54,101 nt of DNA from an uncultured Bacteroidota bacterium (lineage in GTDB: Bacteria > Bacteroidota > Bacteroidia > JABEUT01): assembly GCA_903863935.1 (NCBI GenBank), contig CAIPDV010000052.1, positions 1 to 54,101 of the forward strand. The letters are read 5' to 3'. Below are positions 1 through 7,663 of the stretch, piece by piece (the first letter of the stretch is position 1; each line of letters starts with the position of its first letter). Made by a program: the position numbers and the translations under genes. Under the pieces are notes generated by a model. The model was not told the origin of the DNA. It saw only the letters and a program-made list of their open reading frames with translations, and did no database searches.

Positions 1-38
1 CAACAGCTTAATGTTATTTAGGAAAGATGTCTATTGAC
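1..38 (-). mobile_element. End of an inverted IS copy (left edge)
   Basis: These 38 bases are the exact reverse complement of 53236-53273, the upstream end of the insertion sequence at the right edge. Identity stops after base 38, because the next base differs between the two copies. That fixes the IS terminus at or just inside base 38. The transposase of this copy would lie outside the window, read leftward. Confidence 0.8.
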
Positions 39-75
39 CGGAATTCAAAATGGACCTATCTTTCAGGTGGAATAT

Positions 76-579
76 TTACTTTTTGCCCGGGATTTTTGAA
101 TTAATTATTTCAAAAGCTTTCGCAAAATTACTTTCCAGGAAATGAAACTGTATATCCATAGCGTACGTTTCACCATCAATATCCTTATAATCAAAATTAA
201 TTTCAGGCGACCGGAATCCCCCAATCGGGGTTTTAGGAACCAGAATTGAAATAATTGCTACTACAGAATTGAATTCACTTTTAGTGAACTCAAAGCCTGA
301 TATATATTTATATTCAAACAGCTCTTCTTTCTTAAAGTTTTTATAAAAAGGCCCAATTCGTATTAATTTGAAATGGTCTTTTAAAACCTCAATTTTTGTA
401 TACCAGGTGCTCAACAAATACAAGAGTATAATAACAGAATAAGTTAGAATTAGTTCTATATCAACCCGTATAATTAAACAGGCGATGTACCCGAAAATAG
501 CAACAATTCTAATAATGTAAAATGAAACGGGTGTATCCACTTTAAAAAGGGGAATATCACGCGGAATTGCTTTATCCAT
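76..579 (-). CDS. Membrane protein, unknown function
   Basis: A 167-residue protein I do not recognise by name. It has two hydrophobic segments at about residues 19-37 and 41-60, followed by a soluble C-terminal part of about 100 residues rich in beta-prone stretches. This layout resembles small membrane-anchored bacterial PH-like proteins, but that is only an impression of architecture. It lies 31 bases downstream of the next membrane protein on the same strand, so the two are probably co-transcribed. Its stop is close to the IS end at base 38, so the IS inserted just downstream of the gene without breaking it. Confidence 0.6.
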   Translation of the reverse strand: MDKAIPRDIPLFKVDTPVSFYIIRIVAIFGYIACLIIRVDIELILTYSVIILLYLLSTWYTKIEVLKDHFKLIRIGPFYKNFKKEELFEYKYISGFEFTKSEFNSVVAIISILVPKTPIGGFRSPEINFDYKDIDGETYAMDIQFHFLESNFAKAFEIINSKIPGKK

Positions 580-610
580 TTAAGAATGCTTAGGCAGATG
601 AAAAGTAACC

Positions 611-1195
611 CTAAGCCTTTGCCGGCTTGAGATACCAGGCCAACCACAAACCTACTAAGCCCCATTCTGCGCATACATCAATCAACTGTCGTTTGATAAA
701 TGGCCACGGAAAGCCCATCCAGTTCCAGTCGAGCAAATAGGAGTTGAGCGCAACAATGAAACCAATTAGCAGGATTACCCAAAAGCGCATGAAAAATGTG
801 CGTAACTTATCTTCTGCAAGCACCAGTATAATGGCGGCACTCATTACAGCAAGCAGATCAATAAGTATTCCCCTAACCATTACCATTGGGTCCATAGCAT
901 CGGTTTTCTTATTGAAAAATATAATTGCTCCGGGTTTACCAACCATGTCCTTCATGTTTTTTTCAGAAGCATTTCGATAGTCGGATGTTACTGATTCCAC
1001 TTTGCGGTTGTCGGCCGCAGGCAACATGTAAGCTCCCGAAGTGGGTAAAGACGCATCAAGCACTTTTAAAATAGAATCTTGTTTGGGTGTGTAATTAAAG
1101 GAGTGAACATGGATAGGTAGCAATTCCCACGATGCAAATGACCAAACAAAAATTAGAACTGTTCCGACCAGAGAACCAATGATAAACTTTTTCAT
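611..1195 (-). CDS. Membrane protein, unknown function
   Basis: A 194-residue protein with an N-terminal hydrophobic helix at about residues 5-25, a polar domain of about 80 residues containing an 'SGAYMLPA' stretch, then at least two further helices at about 109-127 and 135-153 and a hydrophobic C-terminus. The domain between the first and second helices is probably periplasmic. I do not recognise a named family with confidence. A near-consensus -7 element (TACTTTCG on the minus strand, 1245-1252) lies about 50 bases before the ATG. It probably heads a two-gene unit with the membrane protein downstream. Confidence 0.65.
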   Translation of the reverse strand: MKKFIIGSLVGTVLIFVWSFASWELLPIHVHSFNYTPKQDSILKVLDASLPTSGAYMLPAADNRKVESVTSDYRNASEKNMKDMVGKPGAIIFFNKKTDAMDPMVMVRGILIDLLAVMSAAIILVLAEDKLRTFFMRFWVILLIGFIVALNSYLLDWNWMGFPWPFIKRQLIDVCAEWGLVGLWLAWYLKPAKA

Positions 1196-1259
1196 GGGGG
1201 TGTAGTTAATTAGAAATTAATAATTAGGAATTAATTAGGATACACGAAAGTAAGTGAGA

Positions 1260-1325
1260 TTGTCATCCTGAGAGCAGCGAAGGATCTGTATTTTAAAACA
1301 GATGCTTCGTTCCTCAGCATGACAA
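1260..1325. repeat. Dispersed palindromic repeat, TGTCATCCTGAG family, copy 1
   Basis: An imperfect inverted repeat of 66 bases. The left arm starts TTGTCATCCTGAG and the right arm ends CTCAGCATGACAA, around an AT-rich loop. It lies between gatC and the upstream-facing membrane protein gene. Related sequence recurs at 1679-1754 and as a half element at 16205-16237. Confidence 0.75.
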
Positions 1326-1341
1326 AGGCACAGAGTTTTCA

Positions 1342-1638
1342 TTATTGTTCCTTTGTAATAACCTTCGGAACTTTAATGTAATCTGAATCTTTAACCGGAA
1401 CATTTTTTAAAGCCTCTTGTTGTGTGATAACCTGTTTCACCTCATCATCACGCATTACGTTCGTCCCTTCCGACATATAAATAAGCGGTTCAACGTTTGA
1501 GGTATCAAGTTCGCTCAGTTTTTCTACAAACTCAACAATCCGGTTAAGGTCTTTTTCAATTTCCTTTTTACCCTGCTCATCAAATTCAAGTTTGGAGAGC
1601 TCAGCTAATTTATCTACTGTTATAGAATCTATTTTCAT
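1342..1638 (-). CDS. gatC: Asp/Glu-tRNA amidotransferase subunit C
   Basis: GatC, 98 residues, the small subunit of the GatCAB amidotransferase, which converts misacylated Glu-tRNA(Gln) or Asp-tRNA(Asn) to the correct amide in the cytoplasm. GatC helps fold and wraps the GatA subunit. Length and the pattern are typical: an N-terminal 'LAELSKLEFDEQ' helix, 'LNRIVEFVEKLSELDTSNVEPL', then 'RDDEV' before the C-terminal strap. No gatA or gatB is nearby. The -7 element (1643-1650) ends only 4 bases before the ATG, so the transcript should have almost no leader. The gene is bracketed by two copies of the TGTCATCC palindromic repeat. Confidence 0.93.
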   Translation of the reverse strand: MKIDSITVDKLAELSKLEFDEQGKKEIEKDLNRIVEFVEKLSELDTSNVEPLIYMSEGTNVMRDDEVKQVITQQEALKNVPVKDSDYIKVPKVITKEQ

Positions 1639-1642
1639 GAGT

Positions 1643-1650
1643 CAAATATA
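1643..1650 (-). promoter_or_regulatory. -7 element of gatC
   Basis: TATATTTG on the minus strand matches the Bacteroidota TAnnTTTG consensus. It ends 4 bases before the gatC ATG, which implies transcription starting at or next to the start codon. Confidence 0.6.
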
Positions 1651-1678
1651 CGTATTTCTTAATTATGTATAATTGCTA

Positions 1679-1754
1679 ATGACTTTGTCATCCCGAGGAA
1701 CGAGGGATCTGTTTTAAATCAGATTCTTCACTTCGTTCAGAATGACAAAGTCAT
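1679..1754. repeat. Dispersed palindromic repeat, TGTCATCCTGAG family, copy 2
   Basis: A 76-base inverted repeat whose outer 13 bases are perfectly complementary (ATGACTTTGTCAT against ATGACAAAGTCAT). The interior keeps the GGATCT and GAATCT-type motifs seen in the other copies. It fills almost the whole gap between hflX and gatC and ends 4 bases from the hflX stop codon, so it would sit in the hflX 3' untranslated region. Confidence 0.8.
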
Positions 1755-1757
1755 GGG

Positions 1758-2921
1758 TTACAATGTGGCGTACGGATACCTCCTGTTATATTCTTCCCTG
1801 ATAAGCTTCAGCATTACTTCCCTTAATTCATCAATATTATTTTTTTCTACAGCAGAAATAAATACGCAATGAGGATGCAGGTTAGCAATCCATGATTTTT
1901 TAATGTCTTCTAATGAAACAGGATGCAGATAGCCATCATCATCGGCAATACGGTACAGATCGGTTTTGTTAAAGACAAGAATAATTGGTTTGTCTATGGC
2001 TTTTAACTCTATCAGGGTCTGGTTAACCGCTGCAATATGCTGTTCAAAGGATGGATGCGAAATATCAACTACATGTAGTAGTATATCCGCTTCGCGTACT
2101 TCATCCAATGTGGATTTAAAAGCTTCTACCAAAAATGTAGGAAGTTTACGAATAAAACCAACTGTATCTGAAAGCAAAAATGGCGTATTATCAAATGACA
2201 TTTTCCTCACCGTAGTATCCAGTGTAGCAAACAAAGTATTTTCTGCGTACACATCTGATTTACTGATAAGGTTCATAATGGTTGACTTGCCCGCATTGGT
2301 GTAACCAACCAGTGAAACACGAATAAGCTGTCCCCGGTTTTTACGCTGAGATGTCATTTGCTTGTCAATCTCCTTAAGCCTGTCTTTTAGTAAAGCAATA
2401 CGATTTCTCGCCCTGCGCCTGTCTGTTTCAATTTCACTTTCACCGGGGCCACGCATACCAATACCCCCACGTTGTTTTTCCAAGTGTGTCCACATACCGG
2501 CAAGGCGAGGCAGCAGGTATTCGTATTGGGCAAGTTCCACCTGTGTTTTGGCATACGCCGTTTGTGCCCTTCCGGCGAATATGTCAAGTATCAATGCAGT
2601 GCGGTCCATTACCTTTCGTTTGGTTTCCTTCTCCAGGTTACGCTGTTGCGAAGGACTTAACTCCTCATCGAAAATAACCATATCTATTTCCGGATGCTCC
2701 TCAATGTATTTTTGAATTTCCTCTACCTTTCCTTTTCCAATTAAGGTTGCCGGGTCATAAGTATGAATATTTTGTGTGAAAATTTTGGCGGGAACAGCAC
2801 CGGAAGAGTAGGTGAGGAGCTTTAATTCTTCAAGGTATTCGAGCATCTGTTCTCTCTTCTGCTCCTTGTGACATATTCCCACAAGTATGGCTTGCTCTGT
2901 TTTCGGGGTTCTTTCAATCAT
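1758..2921 (-). CDS. hflX: GTPase HflX
   Basis: HflX, 387 residues, a ribosome-binding GTPase that splits stalled or heat-damaged 70S ribosomes. The N-terminal HflX domain holds 'GKGKVEEI' and the 'DEELSPSQQRNLEK' stretch. A coiled segment with 'RGGIGMRGPGESEIETDRR' follows. The G domain starts near residue 200 with the P-loop GYTNAGKST, then DTVGFI as the G3 motif and NKTD as G4. Length is normal for the family. The upstream gap holds a nonamer-based inverted repeat and no clear -7 element, so its promoter is not identified. Confidence 0.95.
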   Translation of the reverse strand: MIERTPKTEQAILVGICHKEQKREQMLEYLEELKLLTYSSGAVPAKIFTQNIHTYDPATLIGKGKVEEIQKYIEEHPEIDMVIFDEELSPSQQRNLEKETKRKVMDRTALILDIFAGRAQTAYAKTQVELAQYEYLLPRLAGMWTHLEKQRGGIGMRGPGESEIETDRRRARNRIALLKDRLKEIDKQMTSQRKNRGQLIRVSLVGYTNAGKSTIMNLISKSDVYAENTLFATLDTTVRKMSFDNTPFLLSDTVGFIRKLPTFLVEAFKSTLDEVREADILLHVVDISHPSFEQHIAAVNQTLIELKAIDKPIILVFNKTDLYRIADDDGYLHPVSLEDIKKSWIANLHPHCVFISAVEKNNIDELREVMLKLIREEYNRRYPYATL

Positions 2922-2926
2922 TCAAT

Positions 2927-3011
2927 GAGTTTATGAAGTTTGTAAAGTTTTTAAAGCTCGTAAAGCAAGAACATATCTTCACTTTAAAAACTCTATGAAC
3001 TCTAATAACTT
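2927..3011. repeat. Inverted repeat built from 9-base units
   Basis: The left arm (2927-2956) reads as consecutive nonamers of the form RAGTTTDTR, for example GAGTTTATG, AAGTTTGTA and AAGTTTTTA. The right arm (2982-3011) is its imperfect reverse complement, 22 of 30 positions, and has the same 9-base period. It lies between the hflX start and the stop of the upstream membrane protein gene. Confidence 0.7.
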
Positions 3012-3020
3012 TTACCTGAC

Positions 3021-3455
3021 TTAGAACCATGGGCGGGCAACATGTGAAAATGGCCATGGGATTGCCATGAAGATTATTAATAAGGCTAGAAGACTAAAGA
3101 TAAAAAGGCGCATAAATTTGGCGGAATCTGTTTTGCCTTTTTTGCTGAGTATGCGGGCCAGGGTCATGAATACAATTGCAACGATCATCATGGTGGAGTG
3201 TTCCATAGTGAAAAAACGGATTTCAGCATTGGCTGTATTACCGAACTGCACCATAGGGCTTGTGAAGTAAAGTATCAGGCCAACTAAAAGCTGTGTATGG
3301 GCAGAGATCATCATAAAAAGGCTTATCTTATCATCTGATTTTGAAAAACTTCGCTTGGAAATTATTCCATGCAGCGATTTAATTATAGTTGCAAGCAGCA
3401 GCAAAAGCACTGCCCAGCGGAGCAATGAATGTATTGGGGTAAGAAATCCAAGCAT
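3021..3455 (-). CDS. Four-helix membrane protein
   Basis: A 144-residue protein with four predicted membrane helices (about 8-29, 45-65, 80-100 and 112-130). It begins MLGFLTPIHSLLRW, and several histidines lie in or near the helices. Small four-helix proteins of this type in Bacteroidota are often labelled cytochrome b-like, but I see no definite haem-ligand pattern and do not assert that. The ATG at 3455 is preferred over the TTG at 3476, because that TTG lies inside a perfect -7 element (3474-3481), leaving an 18-base leader. Confidence 0.75.
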   Translation of the reverse strand: MLGFLTPIHSLLRWAVLLLLLATIIKSLHGIISKRSFSKSDDKISLFMMISAHTQLLVGLILYFTSPMVQFGNTANAEIRFFTMEHSTMMIVAIVFMTLARILSKKGKTDSAKFMRLFIFSLLALLIIFMAIPWPFSHVARPWF

Positions 3456-3473
3456 GGCATTTAATTTAGGTAA

Positions 3474-3481
3474 CAAACATA
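3474..3481 (-). promoter_or_regulatory. -7 element of the four-helix membrane protein gene
   Basis: TATGTTTG on the minus strand matches TAnnTTTG and lies 18 bases before the ATG at 3455. It decides the start, since the upstream in-frame TTG falls within it. Confidence 0.6.
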
Positions 3482-3583
3482 AACAAAAAATGTAAAAGGG
3501 GTGTTAAATTGGACAAAAGGAGTCGAATTTATGGAATTGTATAAAAAAATGCTTTAAAACAGTACACATTTGCTTAAAATAAG

Positions 3584-3591
3584 TATATTTG
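3584..3591 (+). promoter_or_regulatory. -7 element of the first large T9SS protein gene
   Basis: TATATTTG matches TAnnTTTG and lies 68 bases before the ATG at 3660, giving a leader of moderate length that is AT-rich. Confidence 0.5.
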
Positions 3592-3659
3592 ATGGGTCGA
3601 ATAATAAAGTTACAATAGTTACGTTAAGATAATCATACTATACCAAATTTTTACCTTTC

Positions 3660-6600
3660 ATGAATAGATTTTACCAATTAATTTCCCCTCTTTTAGTGGC
3701 TTGTGTAGTTGCTCCGTTTAATCTGACAAATGCACAAGGTACGGCTTCCAGTGGCAATCTTGGCAGCTTAAACGCAACTGCGGTTTGGAGTAAAAATGCT
3801 TTCGACAAGCAGGTTTTCATTGAAAACAAAGGACAGTATGATGGCAAGATTCAGACCCAGGAAAAAATTCTTTTTGCAACCCGAAGCGGAAATACATTTG
3901 CTTATTTCACAGCTAAAGGTGTTGTGTATCGGTATGATGAACTTGTTGATAAAGACGGACTAACCGTTGCCATGAAACCAAAAGGTAAAGTTGGTGATCT
4001 GGATAAAGATGGTCCACCGAAAGATATTCCGCATTTTATTTATGCACAATGGAAAAATTCAAACCCAAGTGTAACTGTAACTACCGATGAAAAACTAAGC
4101 AGCTACTATACCTTCCCTTCTCCAACTGTGAAAAACAGCTGCATTAAAACCTGGGGTTACAAGAAAATTACATACAATAATATTTATCCGGGTGTGGATG
4201 CTGAATATACCTTCCTTGAAGGCAAAGATGGATTTAAATACACTCTGTTGGTGCATCCCGGAGCTGATATGTCAGCTATTAAACTGGCCTATGAAGGTTC
4301 AACCGGAATGAGTGTAGATAATAGTGGAAACCTGGTGGTTGAATGCCCTTGGGGAACTGTGACAGACCACACCCCGGTAAGCCGTTTTGAAGATAATGGC
4401 AGCCCGGTTACAGTATCATATCAAATCGTAAACAACGAAGAAACATTTGGTTCGTCAAGTTTATATTCCGGAAGTACTCTTGTAATTGATCCATGGGCAA
4501 CCATTTGGACCAAAACCAATCCGATTGTTGCCACCAACAAAGGGGCTTATGACCTGGATTATGACTACAATGGAAACGTATATGTATATGGAGGAGATTA
4601 TCCATATCAATTAGTGAAATTGAACAGTGCAGGTACCATCCTTTGGACCTATGCCACTTCAAACTTCACCTACCAGTATTATGGCGATTTTTGTGTTGAT
4701 AAAGTAAGTGGTTCGTGCTATGCTACCGAAGGCTTCGGTAGTACAACCGGCGCAATGACCGACAAGATCAACAATGCCGGTATTATGACTTTAAGTTTTA
4801 CAGCAACTTCCAGCGAAGATGAAGAATGGAGAGTTGATTATGATCTTTGTAATCATGAAATAGTTATAGCGGGTGGTGGTACATATGACCGTTATCAGGC
4901 TGCTATCCTTGATACAAACCTCACAACTTTCACCTATGTGAACGTACTTAATTATCCGAATAGTACTTTCCAGTATGACTACCACGATATGGTAGGTATT
5001 ACCCTTGATCCTACGGGAACATATTGTTATATGGCAACTGCCTGGACCTATTCCAATACCAACCTGGATAGTGACCACATTATTAAAATGCCATTACCAA
5101 CATTGGCACCTACAACCTATAATGTTTCTGACAACTATGATTTTCAGGAATGTTCAAGTCCTGCTTATACAGGTTTTGGTGTGGGAAATACAAACGGAAT
5201 GAACTGTATGGCTTGTAACCCTGCTCACTTATATATGTATGATGGTATTACTCTGAAAGAGTTTATTGCCGCTTCAGGAGCGCACACATTATCGGCTACA
5301 ATGCCGGGAGCTACTTCATTTGATTGGGGCGGACTTGCTGTAGACTTGTGTGATAACGTATATGCGGGTAATCAAACCAATGTATTAACATATAATGTAA
5401 GCCTCACCAATACAGGAACCATAGGTCCATTCCCGGGTAATGTGTACGATGTTGTTTTGGGAGATGGCGTTCTTGGTTATGGCGACTCAACCCTTTATGT
5501 ATGTGGAGATGGTTTCGTGTCGCGCGTAGCGATCAACGCTCCTAATCCGCCAAAGATCTTAAAACAGGTAAACCGAGTTTGCAGTTGTAATTGTACTGCA
5601 AAAGCAACACTTACACTTTGCGGTAACCCGGATACTGTTGGGGTTAATTACTTATGGAGTAATGGTCAGACTACTCAGACGGCAACAGGTCTTTGCCCCG
5701 GAAATACGTATACTATTACAATTAGTATAGGCTGCGGCCAGCAATTCCAGGATACAGTAATATTGAATAATACCGGAACATTGAATGTGGTTAAAAACTC
5801 CACTCAATCTACTTGTGCAACCCCGGGAACAGCTTCTGTTACGGTTACCGGTGGAACAGCACCATATACTTATTTATGGAGTACCGGAGCAACAACCTCG
5901 AATATCGGAGGACTTGGTGCGGGTAACTACTGCGTAACTATTAATGATAACAAAGGTTGCCAGGATTCAGTTTGCTTTATTATCACCGGAGCCCCATTGC
6001 CAACAATTACTATAACCGCAACTAAGGATACAATATGTTTAGGCTCAAGCAGTAATTTACAAGCTGCCGGAGCAGTTACATATTCGTGGTTACCAACTAT
6101 TGGCTTAAGTTGCAATACGTGTTCTAACCCTGCGGCAAACCCGAATGTTACTACAACATATACTGTTACAGGAACCGACGGAAACGGATGTTCAAATAAA
6201 GACTCCATAACAATAACCGTAGAACCACAGCCTATAGTAACGGTTACTCCAAAGAACGATACCGTTTGTGCAGGAGGAAATGTAACACTGATAGCCTCAG
6301 GTGCAATAAGTTATTCATGGGGACCATCAGCAACCCTAAGCTGTTCAAATTGTGATACCACCGTTGCAACTCCGCTTACAACTACAACTTATACAGTTAC
6401 CGGAACCAGTGCATTCGGATGTATATCTACAGCAAATGCTACAGTTACAATTGCCGAGCCACCTACAATTTCAGTTTCTGCAACTAAATATTCTGTATGT
6501 ACTGGAGGTTCTGCCCAATTGCTTGCATCTGCAACCAATACTACGAGCCCATTTGTATGGCAACCGGGTAATATGACTGGACCCATTATTACAGTTACAC

Positions 6601-7481
6601 CTACAGTTACTACAACCTATACTGTTACCGCCACAAGCGGATGCGGAATAGCTACTGCAACTATAACAGTAAACGTAAACAATCTGCCGTCCCCTGCTTT
6701 CAGTGCGGATATTAACAGCGGATGCGCTCCACTTTGTTTACAATTCAGGGATAAGAGCACGAGTTCATCCGGTGGAATCAGTCAATGGAAATGGACCTTT
6801 GGAAACGGGGATTCAGCTAATAGCCGTAACCCGATCTATTGCTATCCAAAAACCGGTAATTATAATGTAACACTCACTATAGTTTCAGATAGCGGATGTA
6901 GTGCAACGTTGGATGTGCTGAAATATATTACTGTATACAATCGCCCAACGGCAGCATTCACCATGTCACCTCAGCCTACTACCATACTTCAATCAACTAT
7001 TCAATTCACCGATCAATCATCAGATGATTACGGCATAGTATATTGGATATGGAACTTTGGAGAAAAGGGGGATACGACAAGCTACCTGAGAAATCCTGCA
7101 CATACCTATTCCGACACCGGAGATTACTGCCCTAGTTTAGTAGTTATGAACCAACATGGATGTGTTGATACAGTTACCAACTGCTTGGTCATTGATCCGA
7201 TTTATACCTTATACATTCCGGATGCATTCACTCCGAATGGAAATGGTATCAATGAAGTATTTATGGCGAAAGGAAATGATATCAAAACATTTGAAATGTA
7301 CATATTCGACCGTTGGGGTATGCAGTTATTCCATAGCACCGACATTAATAATGGATGGGACGGAACTGCAAAAGCCGGAAGCTCAGTATGCCAGGAAGAT
7401 ACCTATGTTTACCTGATTAATGCTACTGACCATAAGAATATTAAACATACCTACCTGGGCAAAGTAAACCTCATCAAATAA
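3660..7481 (+). CDS. Large T9SS-secreted adhesin-like protein, copy 1
   Basis: A 1273-residue secreted protein. A signal peptide ends near residue 25 (NAQG). The N-terminal domain carries 'VFIENKGQ' (about 52-59), the mark of a domain of unknown function common in Bacteroidota surface proteins. A middle region of about 400 residues follows, with recurring aromatic-rich strands that look like a beta-propeller. Then come a Cys-rich SprB-like repeat (about 690-775), three Ig-like repeats each holding a TTTYTVT motif, and two PKD domains (about 1015-1175). The C-terminus from about 1180 ('IPDAFTPNGNGINE', 'IFDRWG') is the gliding-motility-associated sorting domain, which sends proteins through the type IX system, usually type B. 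Probable role: surface attachment or matrix. The next gene is a tandem paralog. Confidence 0.9.
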   Translation: MNRFYQLISPLLVACVVAPFNLTNAQGTASSGNLGSLNATAVWSKNAFDKQVFIENKGQYDGKIQTQEKILFATRSGNTFAYFTAKGVVYRYDELVDKDGLTVAMKPKGKVGDLDKDGPPKDIPHFIYAQWKNSNPSVTVTTDEKLSSYYTFPSPTVKNSCIKTWGYKKITYNNIYPGVDAEYTFLEGKDGFKYTLLVHPGADMSAIKLAYEGSTGMSVDNSGNLVVECPWGTVTDHTPVSRFEDNGSPVTVSYQIVNNEETFGSSSLYSGSTLVIDPWATIWTKTNPIVATNKGAYDLDYDYNGNVYVYGGDYPYQLVKLNSAGTILWTYATSNFTYQYYGDFCVDKVSGSCYATEGFGSTTGAMTDKINNAGIMTLSFTATSSEDEEWRVDYDLCNHEIVIAGGGTYDRYQAAILDTNLTTFTYVNVLNYPNSTFQYDYHDMVGITLDPTGTYCYMATAWTYSNTNLDSDHIIKMPLPTLAPTTYNVSDNYDFQECSSPAYTGFGVGNTNGMNCMACNPAHLYMYDGITLKEFIAASGAHTLSATMPGATSFDWGGLAVDLCDNVYAGNQTNVLTYNVSLTNTGTIGPFPGNVYDVVLGDGVLGYGDSTLYVCGDGFVSRVAINAPNPPKILKQVNRVCSCNCTAKATLTLCGNPDTVGVNYLWSNGQTTQTATGLCPGNTYTITISIGCGQQFQDTVILNNTGTLNVVKNSTQSTCATPGTASVTVTGGTAPYTYLWSTGATTSNIGGLGAGNYCVTINDNKGCQDSVCFIITGAPLPTITITATKDTICLGSSSNLQAAGAVTYSWLPTIGLSCNTCSNPAANPNVTTTYTVTGTDGNGCSNKDSITITVEPQPIVTVTPKNDTVCAGGNVTLIASGAISYSWGPSATLSCSNCDTTVATPLTTTTYTVTGTSAFGCISTANATVTIAEPPTISVSATKYSVCTGGSAQLLASATNTTSPFVWQPGNMTGPIITVTPTVTTTYTVTATSGCGIATATITVNVNNLPSPAFSADINSGCAPLCLQFRDKSTSSSGGISQWKWTFGNGDSANSRNPIYCYPKTGNYNVTLTIVSDSGCSATLDVLKYITVYNRPTAAFTMSPQPTTILQSTIQFTDQSSDDYGIVYWIWNFGEKGDTTSYLRNPAHTYSDTGDYCPSLVVMNQHGCVDTVTNCLVIDPIYTLYIPDAFTPNGNGINEVFMAKGNDIKTFEMYIFDRWGMQLFHSTDINNGWDGTAKAGSSVCQEDTYVYLINATDHKNIKHTYLGKVNLIK

Positions 7482-7512
7482 AGGTTAGTAACAAAATTGA
7501 TTGATAATGGCT

Positions 7513-7542
7513 AAGGCTAAGAGTGTTACTGCTCTTAGCCTT
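7513..7542 (+). terminator. Hairpin after the first large T9SS gene
   Basis: Eleven complementary bases (AAGGCTAAGAG against CTCTTAGCCTT) flank an 8-base loop, 31 bases after the stop codon. The T tract is short (TTTGTTATT), so this is a plausible but not ideal intrinsic terminator separating the two tandem genes. Confidence 0.65.
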
Positions 7543-7663
7543 TGTTATTAAATAGAACCAAAGCTTTCGTATAGTTTTAAACGGAATTGTTATCTTCGCA
7601 AATTGAATAATAATTCCATTTTTCTTTCGTTACCATAGTGAACATTACCAAAACTTTCTCTTG

